From contig OX421966.1 of assembly GCA_949128115.1 (NCBI GenBank), forward strand, positions 35,605,042 through 35,669,041: 64,000 nucleotides of DNA, read 5' to 3'. Source of the DNA: Anaspis maculata (taxonomy: Eukaryota; Arthropoda; Insecta; Coleoptera; Scraptiidae). Both the position numbers and the translations under genes were made by a program. Below, in pieces: positions 1 through 10,245 of the stretch. Below the pieces are notes generated by a model. The model had not been told where the DNA came from. It saw nothing but the letters and a program-made list of their open reading frames with translations, and did not search any database. The first letter of the stretch is position 1. The number at the start of each line of letters is the position of its first letter.

Positions 1-1556
1 CATTTGACAAAGATAATTGGTAATAGTAAGAGATAAAGATGAAATCAAGTGGTCATCTAACTGAACTCTGTAGGGACTTGTTTTTTTGTGATAAATACAT
101 GAAACTTGGTAGGGCTGTTCATTATTACTTACTTTCCAAATATGGAGGGAGCACTACGCGTTTTGACGCATGACGTCGCGACGCAATGTCAAAAAACATA
201 GTGGTCGTCATTTCCAAAATAGTCGATATATTATCATAGTTCATTTGATTTCTTTCATCAAACCATATGCTTTCGAGATTCAATAACATATTTCTGTCGA
301 CTTGAGGAAACGGTGGGCTACCAGTGGTGAGTCAGGTGTCTGCTAGAGGGAACTGTGAGGATTCTTTACCTCCAAATTTTCACGGTCAACATCTTTGGAT
401 AAAACTATTTTCAAGTTTGTCGATACAAATAATTATGTCATCTGGTCAACATTCTCCATGTTTCGTCCTTCTAAGGACTCCTCAGTATGGTTTATACAGA
501 TTTTGCAACCGCGCGAGATCATTCAGACTACCTAGTGAAGTGACCGATTCTGGGATACCGTTTTGTTTAAAATGGGTGAAGAAGGAATAAATGCAATTTC
601 TGTGATTCTAGTGTTAGGGTATGAATAAAGTCTCGGATATGGATGAAGTAAATACGTCTGAAAAAAGCACCAATGTCAAAATCTTGAATTCTTGAATTCG
701 ATTCCCGGCACAGTGCTTTGTGCTATAGAAACAAAGTTTCTCAGCTTGTGATATTTGAGAATCAAATTCAGCAAACTCCTATGACATAAGAAATGCCGAT
801 AAGGATAAAAACAAACAAATAAACAAACAATAATGGTTCAATTATTTTATACGGTCTCATACAAAGCGGTTTCTTTATTTCAGTACGGTGGCATCGATAT
901 TAACAGGCGATTAATCGTTGTAATAATTTATAGTTTAGTTTGTAAGAGTTGTGTAACCAAGTATGTACCTAATATGGTACAACATTAAAGATCACTTTTT
1001 TCCAGTAATCAAAAGTACCTTTCTGTGTGCCTTTCATTTGATCGCTAGATCTGTATAAACATACTGAGGAATCCCTAGAAGGACGAAACACGAGAAATGT
1101 TAACCAGATAACATATTCGTATGCACAGACTTCAAAATAGTTAATTTTATCCTCGGTTTTATCCGAAGATGTTGACCGCGGTGATTTGGGGGTGAAGAAA
1201 CCTCACAGTTCCCCTTACAGGCACCTGGTTCACCACTGGTAGCCCACCGTTTCCCCAAATCGACAAAAATATGTTACTGAATCTTGAAAGCATATGGCTT
1301 GATGGAAGAAATCAAAGAAATTATAATATTTCTATTGACTGTTCTGGAAATGGCGACCACTATTTTTCGATATTGCGTCGCAACGTCATCCGTCGGAACG
1401 CATGGTGCTCCCTCCATATTTGGGAAGTAAGTAATAATGAACAGTCACACCAAGTTTCATGTATTTATCGCAAAAAACAAGTTCCTACAGAGCTCAATAG
1501 ATGACCACTTGATTTCATCTTTATCTCTTATTATTACCAATTATCTTTGTCAAATG
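1..1556. mobile_element. Long-TIR foldback element, intronic, left end at window edge
   Basis: The first ~540 bases reappear as an imperfect reverse complement at about 1035-1556. Both arms carry 'gacaaagataattgg', the 'tggagggagca' block and the 'cggtgggctacca' block. The middle (about 545-1035) is unpaired and A/T rich. No transposase frame is visible, and the short open frames in each arm are mirror images of one another. The outer end sits at or before base 1, so no target duplication can be read. This is a non-autonomous foldback or MITE-like element, superfamily unknown. It lies in the presumed first intron of the pgant gene. Confidence 0.8.
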
Positions 1557-1834
1557 ATTGCGCAACTCATTTTTCACATCAGAATCGACATCAGCGGATG
1601 AAAATCATTCGAAAATGACTACTCACTTGCCTTTGTTGATCTTCATTGGACCATACCAGACCTGGAGCTTCAAATTCTGAAGATACCCCCACCCCTCCAT
1701 TCCTGAAGGGCAAATTTGGTGGTGCTGCGGGTCAAAACGCTTGAATAGGTCCAATGATCATCTGTGCCAAAAATAATCGAAATCGTTAGAAGTGCAGAAT
1801 AATTTGGTGTACCGCTACGACTATAAGTTTTCTT
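1557..1834. other. Spacer between foldback and minisatellite
   Basis: Unique-looking intronic sequence. I see no exon, repeat or RNA gene in it. Confidence 0.4.
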
Positions 1835-2201
1835 TGTTACTCTGTCGATGAGTAGGGTGTCGGCAGGTTATCCTGGCGATGTGTAGGGTGTCGGCAGGTT
1901 ATCTTGGCGATGAGTTGAGTGTCGGCAAGTTATCCTGTCGATGAGTTGGGTGTCGGCAATTTATCCTGTCGATGAATTGTCCTGTCGGTGAGTTGTCTTG
2001 TCGGTAAGTTATCCTGTCGATGAGTTGGGTGTCGGCAACTTATCCTGTCGATGAATTGTCGTGTCGGTGAGTTGTCCTGTCGGCGAGTTATTTTGTCGGT
2101 GAGTTGTCCTGTCGGCGAGTTGCTTTGTTGGTGAGTTGTCTTGTCGGTGAGTTGTCATGTCGATGGGTTGGTTGTCGGCAAGTTATCCTGTCGATGAGTT
2201 A
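1835..2201. repeat. Minisatellite of 'gatgagttg...tgtcgg' units
   Basis: Variant copies of a short unit built from 'tcctgtcgatgagttg' and 'ggtgtcggcaagtta' follow one another for about 370 bp. Longer units of about 30 bp alternate with shorter ones of about 15-16 bp. Copies differ by point changes, so the array is not brand new. Its last unit supplies the target site duplicated by the element at 2202-3112. Confidence 0.85.
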
Positions 2202-3112
2202 CAAGGCTGGTCGACGTTATGTTGTACTATAGGTTGCCTCATCTAGTTTATGCGTGACGTCACAAAATACCGTCCGGGATCTTCATTTTGGCTGAAACTG
2301 ATGTCGCTTTTTTCGTTTGACATTTCGGATCTTATTTCGACGGAAATCCACCAAATTTCTGAACTGGACGAGAAATGGTTAATGCACATTCAACGATTGG
2401 TGGTTTTTAAATGAGTCGGGCATGCTTTTATTCACCAAAACACAATTTGAACCGCCGAACTGTCAAAACCAAGAACAAGGCTTGACGTTATCACGAGGTG
2501 AAGCGAACGGCGCATGTGTCACAGGGTAGCTCATTGGTAAAGAACCTGACTTTCAACAGGAAGGTAGTGGGATCAAACCGCAGCCGTGCCGAACTATTTT
2601 CTTCAAAAACACACAAATTGTGATTTTCAAAATCAGAAAGACAAAACAAAATTTAAATTAGTGTTGCCCAACTCATATTTAATTTTAAAAATCACAATTT
2701 GGGTGTTTTTGAAAAAAAAGTTCGGCACGGCTGCGGTTCGATCCCACTACCTTCCTGTTGAAAGTCAGGTTCTTTACCAATGAGCTACCCGGTGACAGAT
2801 GCGCCGTTCGCTTCACCTCGTGATAACGTTAAGCCTTGTTCTTGGTCTTGACAGTTCGGCAGTTCAAATTGTGTTTTGGTGAATAAAAGCATGCCCGATT
2901 CATTTAAAAACCACCAATCGTTGAATGTACATTAACCATTTCTCGTCCAGTTCAGAAATTTGGTGGATTTCCGTCGAAATAAGATCCGAAATGTCAAACG
3001 AAAAAAGCGACATCAGTTTCAGCCAAAATCAAGATCCCGGACGGTATCTTGTGACGTCACGCATAAACTGGATGAGGCAACCTATAGTACAACATAACGT
3101 CGACCAGCCTTG
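2202..3112. mobile_element. MULE-like foldback with 9-bp TSD and tRNA-like arms
   Basis: Arms of roughly 430 bp (2202 to about 2640, and about 2690-3112) are near-perfect reverse complements that begin and end CAAGGCTGG/CCAGCCTTG. The element is flanked by an exact 9-bp direct repeat GATGAGTTA at 2193-2201 and 3113-3121. A 9-bp TSD with very long TIRs is the hallmark of Mutator-like (MULE) elements; that assignment rests on TSD and TIR form only. No transposase is present. Each arm holds a tRNA-like segment near 2525-2595 (mirror 2718-2790) with a D-arm-like block 'gtagctcattggta' and an anticodon-hairpin-like block. Confidence 0.85.
2525..2595 (+). other. tRNA-like segment inside foldback arm
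   Basis: 'gggtagctcattggtaaaga' resembles a tRNA D arm. A 'cctg...cagg' hairpin with a CTTTCAA-like loop follows, then 'ggaaggtagtgggatc'. The T-arm block lacks the canonical B box in this orientation, so it is not called as a functional tRNA gene. A mirror copy lies at about 2718-2790 on the other arm. Confidence 0.35.
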
Positions 3113-3121
3113 GATGAGTTA

Positions 3122-3710
3122 TACCAAACCTATAACAACAAGATCCTGAAGCACTAACCCGCAACCACTCCCACAATAATCGAGGCTGCCATAGTGAGCT
3201 GGAAACTGATTTGTATTGAGAACGAAGTCAAATGAAATATCTCAGAACTGGTCAATGCTAGACAACGCAAGATCACTGAGTATCCACCAAATTTGACAAA
3301 AGGAAATCAAGAAAATGGACAAATCCTTGCAAGATAAAAACACAGTAATCAGGAAAACAACTAACCGACAGACATTATGGGACTTTATTGGGAAAGGTTG
3401 ATTTTGATATTGGAGTTGATGCAATTCCAGCTTTAAAGACTTGACTGGCTTATCAAATTGAGCGAAGTATGGGTAAATGAATTAAGGGCATAGGAAAAAT
3501 AGGTGAGTACTATATGGATGAAAAAACTGAGACTTTCTCTCACCATTACTGCAAATAACAGCTGATCGAATAAATATCTTCTCAAGTCGCTTATGATTCC
3601 TGAAAATCTGGCCGAAAAACGTGGCTACCAAGGAGACCGAGGCCTACTTCGAGGAGAAATTTATTCGATCACTCTTTATTTAGCAAATTTGACTACCAAC
3701 AACACCTTAC
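3122..3710. other. Intronic sequence left of pgant exon
   Basis: No further coding exon, repeat pair or RNA gene is recognisable. It is taken as the start of the long first intron of the minus-strand pgant gene. Confidence 0.4.
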
Positions 3711-4080
3711 CTGTGAGATTCGTGGGCAAGACGACGGGCTTGCCCATCTCCCCGGCGCTTTCCTGCGGTGCCACCAGCACCCCCAAACCTTCCTCCCCTA
3801 CCTCCGACCCGTCGACTTTATTCTTGCGTGCCAACGGCGGCACTTTCTTAAATGGTTGCACCCTGGGAAGCGCTTCCGGTTCTTTGTAGTTATTAGCACC
3901 GATGAAGGTTTCCCTTTCCAGCCTTTCCAGCTCGTTGTTGTCCAGCGGCTGGCTGGCGACGGCCGACGGACTCCTGTTGTCGCTGTACAACAGGAAGGCT
4001 ATCGTGAACCACGCCGTGCCCAACACCACCACCAACTTCAGCAAAAACGAACGTTTCCTCCACAAAACCGCCATTCTCAT
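3711..4080 (-). CDS. Polypeptide N-acetylgalactosaminyltransferase, first coding exon (partial)
   Basis: The exon encodes the N-terminal 123 residues of a Golgi type II membrane enzyme of the pgant/GALNT family, which starts mucin-type O-glycosylation by moving GalNAc from UDP-GalNAc to Ser/Thr. The sequence shows a short basic cytoplasmic tail (WRKR, residues 7-10), one hydrophobic signal-anchor at about residues 12-32, a polar stem, and the family motif GEMGKPVVLP at residues 110-119, close to the GALNT1-type 'GEMGKPVVIP'. It ends at a good donor, CAG|GTAAGG (last exon base 3711), in phase 1. Start: ATG at 4078-4080; a second in-frame ATG lies two codons on. The catalytic GT-A and ricin-like lectin domains are not in the window and should lie further left. 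The paralogue is uncertain. Confidence 0.75.
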
Positions 4081-4270
4081 TATTTACAAGTATTTGTGCA
4101 GAACTGATCAGTCGGCACAATCACCGCGGTCCGGCGGCACAAACCACGCACGCACTTTCACACACACACACGGAAAACGCGAACTACTGGGCGCCGATAC
4201 GAGCTCCTCTCTTTCTTATCTCTCTTATCTAAACCGAGATATGCATTTCAGATTAACATTTTCGACAAAC
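4081..4270 (-). promoter_or_regulatory. Putative promoter / 5' UTR of the pgant gene
   Basis: GC-richer sequence directly upstream of the pgant start. It contains an initiator-like TCAGTT on the minus strand near 4098-4107 and a CpG-rich stretch around 4120-4200. No TATA box is evident. Inferred from position only. Confidence 0.35.
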
Positions 4271-4637
4271 ACACACGTTGCTGTCGTCGCTGCATTGGCC
4301 CTGATATTACAGCAACGGATTTTATCACAGTTTCGTAGGAGTGAAGCAGGTACCATCATCCTGTACAAGTAGTGTGTGCTCCTTTTATCGTCTTTGGATG
4401 GCCGTCGGTGCTGGTCCGCGGGGATATGTGTGAGATATGTAGGTGCCTCTGGGGATGTCCATTTCTGAAACAAGCAGAACCGGAGTCAGTTTTATAATTT
4501 TTTTTTAACAAGTGGGATCTGACAGCAGTTGGTGTCACTCATTGAGATGTGTCATGATGTCAGCATTCGTCATATTTATCAACGACTCTATGGTAACGAT
4601 CGCAAGCTGTTCCAGAACCGTGATCCCTGTCCAGAAC
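4271..4637. other. Upstream intergenic sequence
   Basis: I see no supported gene or repeat here. Short open frames are overlapping chance frames. Confidence 0.3.
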
Positions 4638-4639
4638 TA

Positions 4640-4770
4640 CGGGGTGTTTATAAGAGACTGTGATCGCGGCAGGCTTGGGTCAGGCCGAAAAACGTAGTAA
4701 CAGGCGCAATTGTGGTGATCGAGAGGGGATTCCAAAGGCGATGCGATCACAGACGTTTATAAACACCCGG
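4640..4770. mobile_element. 131-bp MITE with TA target duplication
   Basis: Terminal inverted repeats run CGGGGTGTTTATAA...GACTGTGATCGC at the left and GCGATCACAG...TTATAAACACCCGG at the right. TA dinucleotides flank both ends (4638-4639 and 4771-4772), as expected for a Tc1/mariner-derived MITE. It is non-coding. Confidence 0.8.
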
Positions 4771-4772
4771 TA

Positions 4773-5408
4773 TATGCCGATCAGCTTTTAAATTCAGCAC
4801 TAGAACGGTAATTTTTGCACGCCAAGTTGGCAATTCTGCGATTTTTGGGGATGCTCAAATTTGTAATGTTGGATCAATATTTCCCCAGATGACCTTGAAT
4901 TCGTATTGTCAATCGAGTACACCGCTGTTGCAAGATTGTATATGAACGCTCAAGACGTCTTGATTTTGATAGACTTTCTCCAGTTTAAATGGGCGACTGG
5001 TGAACAGTTTTTTTTGAATAAAATAGTGAATCATAATATACCATCATATCATATACTAGGTTGAGAAAACTGTTCTAATGTATGGTCAGAAATGAAGGCC
5101 TAGTGTCTAAAACCTAGAACGGCTCGGCACTCTGTCACTTACCTGCCATTCTGACAAGATAACAGTCATAACAGCCAAGGCAACACTGTAGCGGAATATG
5201 ATGCAAGGAGACGCCAGAATTGGCATTTCATGTCAAAATTTTCTAACCTCATTGGACTTTGCCACAAAAAGCCCGTTTTCACGTGACTTGGTCTGTCAGA
5301 GTCCGTTACACCCTAGGGAACATGGCCAACCATGTTTTAATTTCTACTGAATTTAAAACGTGATCGGCATATACGTCCAGAACCCAAGGATGTGCAGAAC
5401 CCTCAAGG
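4773..5408. other. Unannotated spacer
   Basis: No coding exon, RNA gene or paired repeat is recognised in this AT-rich stretch. Confidence 0.3.
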
Positions 5409-5682
5409 CGCTTTCGTTTTGCCAGCAGGAGCTGCTCGGGGTAGATCACTAGACAAAGAAAGTATATCCAGCTGGGCCGTGATTGGTGCATGTATCTACT
5501 CTCTCTATCTAGTGATCTACCCGGAGCAGCTCCTGGGGCCCTATTTTCGGAACCGAAGAACAGATCATCAGGTGATGTTGCCTAGGTGACAGTCAATCAC
5601 AGCCCTGGTTGCCTAGCAACTTCGCATAGGAACGGATCACACGTTTCCCGAAAATAGGGCCCTTGATGCAAAACGAAAGCGG
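5409..5682. mobile_element. Nested short inverted-repeat elements
   Basis: Outer arms 'cgctttcgttttgc' (5409-5422) and 'gcaaaacgaaagcg' (5668-5681) enclose a 27-bp inverted repeat (5426-5452 against 5509-5535, one mismatch, 'ggtagatcactag' core). Between the inner right arm and the outer right arm sits a second element, 5536-5662, with its own ends GGGCCCTATTTTCGG/CCGAAAATAGGGCCC. The layout reads as one MITE inserted in the right arm of another. Confidence 0.7.
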
Positions 5683-5775
5683 CTCAAACATCCCGCTGGA
5701 ATATCATGTCAGCCGAACTGCGTCAGTGTTGTCAAATTATGATAATAAATAAATAAATGTTTAGAACAGAGCAGA

Positions 5776-5811
5776 AAAGTTTTGGGATGTTGAAAAGTTT
5801 TGGGATGTTCA
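5776..5811. repeat. 18-bp tandem duplication
   Basis: 'gaaaagttttgggatgtt' occurs twice in direct succession. Confidence 0.7.
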
Positions 5812-5869
5812 AACTCAATCTGGTGGAATAAAAATTTAATCATCAAAACCAAAAATATATAGGGAAAAT

Positions 5870-6215
5870 GCAGGTAAAATCGGTGCTTCTTTATGGTGTA
5901 GAGATTTGGACTGTTAACGCGGGATAACGCAGAAAAAAATGCAGTTGAAATGGAATATTTGAGAAGAGGTGCAAGGGTGTCGAGGTTAAAACGCATAAGG
6001 AATGAAGAAATAAGAAGAAGAATGGAAGCAGAGGAACAAACGGTCATCGATAGGGTAGAGCATAAGGGTTTGGACATGTCAAAAGAATGGAAGATGGGAG
6101 GTGGTCACTGGAGATGATGAGTTGGAAAGCATCACCAGGAAGGAGATCAGTTGGACGTTCAAGAATTACATGGAGAAATGGAAGAGGATACACAAGATAG
6201 AAATTATTGGCGGGC
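5870..6215 (+). pseudogene. LINE reverse-transcriptase C-terminal remnant, frameshifted
   Basis: Conceptual translation gives blocks typical of the C-terminal part of arthropod non-LTR retrotransposon polyproteins: 'VLLYGVEIWTV', then 'VEMEYLRRGARVSRLKRIRN' followed by 'EEIRRRM', then (after a frame change near 6065) 'GHVKRMEDGRW' and 'GRRSVGRSRITW'. Several frame breaks and a gap after the WTV block mean it is dead. It is 5' truncated. A solo LTR lies just to its right. Confidence 0.75.
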
Positions 6216-6262
6216 GAGCACGGGCATATCTACATCAATTTGTGAAAAAACCCGAAATATAT

Positions 6263-6769
6263 TGTTACGATATCTCGTGTACGGGTTCGAATATAATTGA
6301 GACGGTCGATTTAAAACACACACTGTTTATTTCCGCGTTCTACAATCAATACACGCCAACGATTATGTACTTGGAATATCGCTGTGATTATCGCTCGCTT
6401 ATTCGCTCGCTGACTCTTTCAATTCAATACTGCTCGTGGGGCAATGATTGATGCCTTATATAGGTCTCCGAATAGCGTTCCCGAACTTTCTTCCATCTTC
6501 CAGCAATTTCCATAGTGGCCCGGCATATGCGGTTTCTAGAAGACTCCTGAATAATCACACACACCTTTCGCGTGCTTTCCGTGTGTTCTGGAATTTGCGC
6601 CTCCGCCAAAATGGACAGATGTGTCTTGATAGAACGTTGAAGTCTCCCAATCGCGTATACTTCTGGAATGCACCAGATCGCTCCGCACTTCTACACTGCG
6701 ATCTGATGGATGGAAGAATCCAGAAAGATCGAGTGTTTACCAATATGTACGGGATCGCCGCTCGTAACA
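6263..6769 (-). mobile_element. Solo LTR of an LTR retrotransposon, 507 bp
   Basis: The unit begins TGTTACGA and ends TCGTAACA and is flanked by the 4-bp direct repeat ATAT (6259-6262 and 6770-6773). Read on the minus strand it contains a TATATAAGG promoter box near 6455-6465. Related LTR sequence occurs at 24825-25211 (minus) and 63634-64000 (plus). No internal gag/pol is present, so it is a recombined solo LTR. The superfamily cannot be set from the LTR alone; a 4-bp TSD fits Ty3/gypsy. Confidence 0.85.
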
Positions 6770-6784
6770 ATATTTTATTTTAAT

Positions 6785-6850
6785 CGACTTATTTTACGAG
6801 GCGACATTCAGCTATTAGCTGCTCTACCATGCAATCTCGGGATATATAGA
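6785..6850 (-). mobile_element. 3' remnant of the Ser/Leu-tRNA-type SINE
   Basis: 'cttattttacgaggcgacat' followed by 'tcagctattagctgctctac' matches the 3' body of the SINEs at 17887-18082 and 35886-36072. The tRNA head is missing. The solo LTR has landed in or next to its A/T tail. Confidence 0.75.
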
Positions 6851-7376
6851 ATGTTTCTCAGCCTCTTACTAGGGACACCTATCGAGAACCTGTCAGGAAA
6901 ACATCCCATAGAAGTGGCTCACCCAAAAATTTTAATTAAGTTCAAAGTGCCCTAGCTCCCGAAAAAATACGACTAATTCAAAAGTTTTCCTTTTCCCAAA
7001 TATACCGGCTCTCTTTATCTATCACAGGGTGGACACAAAGTCAAGTTCAGATTTTTCATGTTTGTTACACAGGGCGTCGCGGAAAAGCCTGCAAAAACTA
7101 AAAACTTTGGTCAACACCCAATTCCAAAATGTTTTTTTCACTTGTCCAGTTATCTTTTTCAACTACAGAGTGGTCCAAAAAAAAAACAGCTTTTTGGTGT
7201 TTTGGCCATAGCTTTTTTCCTGGTCGACCGATTTTGACAACATGTAACTCATGTTGAAGCTTAGGCTTCAAGGACCAAGAATATGCGTTCGAACTTGATG
7301 CAGAAGAAATGATCATCCAATATGATTATTTCAAGATTTACCTTTGCTTCTATGACATTCAATACTTTCAATAGAA

Positions 7377-7670
7377 AAGATTTCTTGACGAGGGAATTGA
7401 ATCACGGCTGCATGTTTTCAGGAAAAAAATCAGAGTCCCTACCATATTTAGGTCTGTACTTACCTAAAAACTAATGAAACCTACGTTACAAATAACAAAG
7501 CTGGTGGTTGAATCGAGAAAATCCAACAATTACCAGCTTAATCATTCGTAACGTAGGTTTAATCAGTACGGGTGAGGTACTGACCGTACCTTCAGTAAGT
7601 ATGGACTCCGATTTTTTTCTGAAAACATGCAGCCGTAAGCCGTAATTCAATTCCCTCGTCAAAAAATCTT
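7377..7670. mobile_element. MITE with about 130-bp TIRs inside the foldback
   Basis: 'aagatttcttgacgaggga' at the left pairs with 'tccctcgtcaaaaaatctt' at the right. The pairing continues through the 'cggctgcatgttttc' and 'aacctacgtta' blocks with a short spacer in the middle. It is non-coding. Confidence 0.75.
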
Positions 7671-7932
7671 CTCTCATAGAAGGAAAGATAAATCTTAAAA
7701 TGATCATATTAAATGGTTAATTCCAAAGCAAATGGATTTCCGACGAGTTCCATCTCCAAATCTGATTTCGAGGCTTATTTAGATCTGCGTCACTCTTGGT
7801 GCAGACTCTTATAAATCAATTTTCTTCTACATCAATTTCAAACACCTGTTCTTGTTACCTGAAGTTTTATTTTCAACATGAACCACAATGGAGTATTATA
7901 CTGAAAATTTTTTTTGATTGGAATGGAAACTA

Positions 7933-8162
7933 CATTGAAAAATAATTGACCCGTGTTTTTTTATTCAGTCAAAAACCGTATCGTTTTGGCGTAATAAATA
8001 AATAACATCAACTTGTTCTGACGTCACAGCGAGTCATCGCCTATACTGCCTGTGTGAATGACGTCACAAATAGGCAGAATATAGGAATTTCGTTTATTTA
8101 TTGCGGACAAATGATACGATTTTTGGCTGAATAAAAAAATACGGGTCAGTTATTTTTCAATA
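7933..8162. mobile_element. MITE with TA target duplication and an internal empty site
   Basis: The ends are 'attgaaaaataattgacccg' and the matching inverted copy at the right. TA dinucleotides flank it (7931-7932 and 8163-8164). The paired arm of the surrounding foldback at about 10735-10750 reads 'gcagtttagtttc', that is, the site without the insertion and with one TA. This gives direct evidence of insertion. Confidence 0.8.
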
Positions 8163-8699
8163 TAAACTGCTTGACAATTGAACTGCAACACCTAAAAATT
8201 AGGTGCGTTTTCAAATTGAGATAGCTCGAAAAATATTTGACGGATTCTAGAAATTCAGGCATGTGAGGAAAGGTCATTCCTTTGACCATCGGGTGCTGGT
8301 ATTGATGATGAGTTTGATCGCACAATTTGTCATATACAGGGTGCCAACGGAGAGCGTGCAGATATGAGCAATCTTTCACCTTGTACAACTTTCGAAAAAA
8401 AAAATCGAGATTTTTTCTATCGCTTGCTTTTGAAAGGTTGAATCATTACGCCGAAACGGTTTTGGAATTTCGACCCTAACTTTTTTTTTCAAAAAATTGT
8501 GCTCAATTTTCTGAAATATGCACTTTCTGATTAAGAAAAAGAAATAGAGACATTGTTTGTTTTCAAACGGCGTCCATATTGAATTTTCTTACGAAGATTT
8601 TCATTTGAGCCTCCACATCCCCTAGAAACTACCTCTTTTGGGACACCGTCTCACAACAAGATATGCAATGCTTCATTTAAAAGGCATAAGGAAATTACT

Positions 8700-9690
8700 C
8701 ATCAATAATTGGATTGAAATAAGGATACTGCGATGACCCCATACGTACAGCTCCCTAAAAACCACCCCTTGACTTCAAGGGACAGGGTTGGTATGATAAG
8801 ACATGCAATATGTACATGAAAATTCCAAAAAACGTCTTTTTCAACTGTTCCACTAAAAAAGTGATGCTACACGATGACCCTCTGCGTAGGTCATCCTAAC
8901 AGTAGCTACCCTCTCGGAAAAAGAACTACCCTTTGAAAAACCAGTACTTCCGCAATACCTCATTTGTTGGAGTTTTTTCAAAATCTGTCGCAATAGTTTG
9001 CCGCTACGATGATTTCATTCACATATCTACCCGAAACTACCCCTTCAACTACCCCTCCAATATCGCATAGCCTTTACCTTGATGCGTGTAAAGTCATCGC
9101 GAAATCATTTTGAACTTATTCAATCGCACCTTCTCTGAGCTTCCAAATGAGGTATTGCATACCTTTTACTAAAGGGGCGATTTTAGGGGTAGTTTCAGGA
9201 AAGGTTTTGTACTATCATCGTAGAAAACACCATCATTTCAATGAAACGGTTAGTAGGCAAAAGTTCTTCCAACTCGTAAATAACGCATCAAGGTAGAGGC
9301 TATGCGATATTGAAGGGGTAGTTGAAGGGGTAGTTTCGGGTAAATATGTGAATGAAATCATCGTAGCAGCAAACTATTGTGACAGATTTTAAAAACATCC
9401 TAACCAATGAGGTATTGCGGAAGTACTGGTTTTTTAAAGGGTAGTTCTTTTTTCGAGAGGGTAGCTACTGTTGGGATGACCTACGTAAAGGGTCATCGTG
9501 TAACATCACTTTTTCAGTTGAACAGTTGAAAAAGACGTTTTTTGGAATCTTCATGTATTGCATGTCTCATCATACCAACCCTGTCCCTTGAAGTCAAGGG
9601 GTGGTTTTTAGGGAGCTGTACGTGTGGGGTCATCGTGGTATACTTATTTCAATCCAATTATTGCTGAGTACTTTACTTAGGCCTTTTAAA
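8700..9690. repeat. Central inverted repeat of the composite foldback
   Basis: About 400-bp arms (8700-9110; 9235-9690) share many blocks such as 'aaaccaccccttgacttca', 'ccagtacttccgcaatacct' and 'cgatgatttcattcacatat' as reverse complements. The loop is about 100-130 bp around 9110-9235. Confidence 0.8.
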
Positions 9691-10245
9691 TAATAATAAG
9701 AATTTATTGTGTAAAAGGTACACAAAAGGTGAGATTCAGCTCAACGGCTGATTTTCCGTCTCACCGAAAATTATGTAAAACATAAAATACAAAAACAGAA
9801 AACACATTATATGCAACAAAGTTCTGAAGCTACGTACAATTACAAAAAAAGCGTTGTGGTCGGAGTTGAGAAACTCGTCCCACGAGTAGTAAGCCTCCTT
9901 GATCAACAGTTTCTTGACATGGCTTTTGAATGACAATAAAGGTAACTTTTTGACTTCATCTGGGACTTTATTAAAGAATCTGATGGCATGATAATTACTG
10001 GCCATCCGAGACCGGGTAAGCCGCAGAGGAGCTGGACGCAAAAGCTGCTTATTCCTTGTATCGTGCACATGGATATCCGAATTCGAGGAGTACTCCGATA
10101 AGTTGTTTTTGACGTGGACCAAGCACTGGAAGATGTAGAGGCAAGGCAAGGTCATGATTTTCAGTCTGACAAAATGTGGCCGACAATCGTTTCTGTAGCC
10201 AATACCCGCAACAACACGAAGAGCTCTTCTTTGTAAACGGAAAAG
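9691..10245 (-). mobile_element. 5'-truncated LINE (jockey/CR1-like) 3' end
   Basis: An open frame of about 170 codons encodes the C-terminal region downstream of a LINE reverse transcriptase. Diagnostic blocks are 'LFRLQRRALRVVAG', 'DTRNKQLLRPAPLRLTRSRM' and 'GIRFFNKVPDEVK'-like 'AIRFFNKVPDEVKKLP', ending with stop at 9736-9738. A polyadenylation-like AATAAA lies on the minus strand at about 9703-9708, followed by an ATT-rich tail. The open frame extends a few codons into flanking foldback DNA (10246-10278), so its first ~10 residues are not LINE. It has no RT or endonuclease domain and is inactive. It interrupts the right arm of the foldback. Confidence 0.8.

Noticed and set aside
1835..2201. 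CRISPR-like array
   Set aside because: Units are contiguous variants without unique spacers; it is a minisatellite in eukaryotic DNA.
3593..4107. Plus-strand frames over the pgant exon
   Set aside because: Shadows of the minus-strand exon, which carries a signal-anchor and a family motif.
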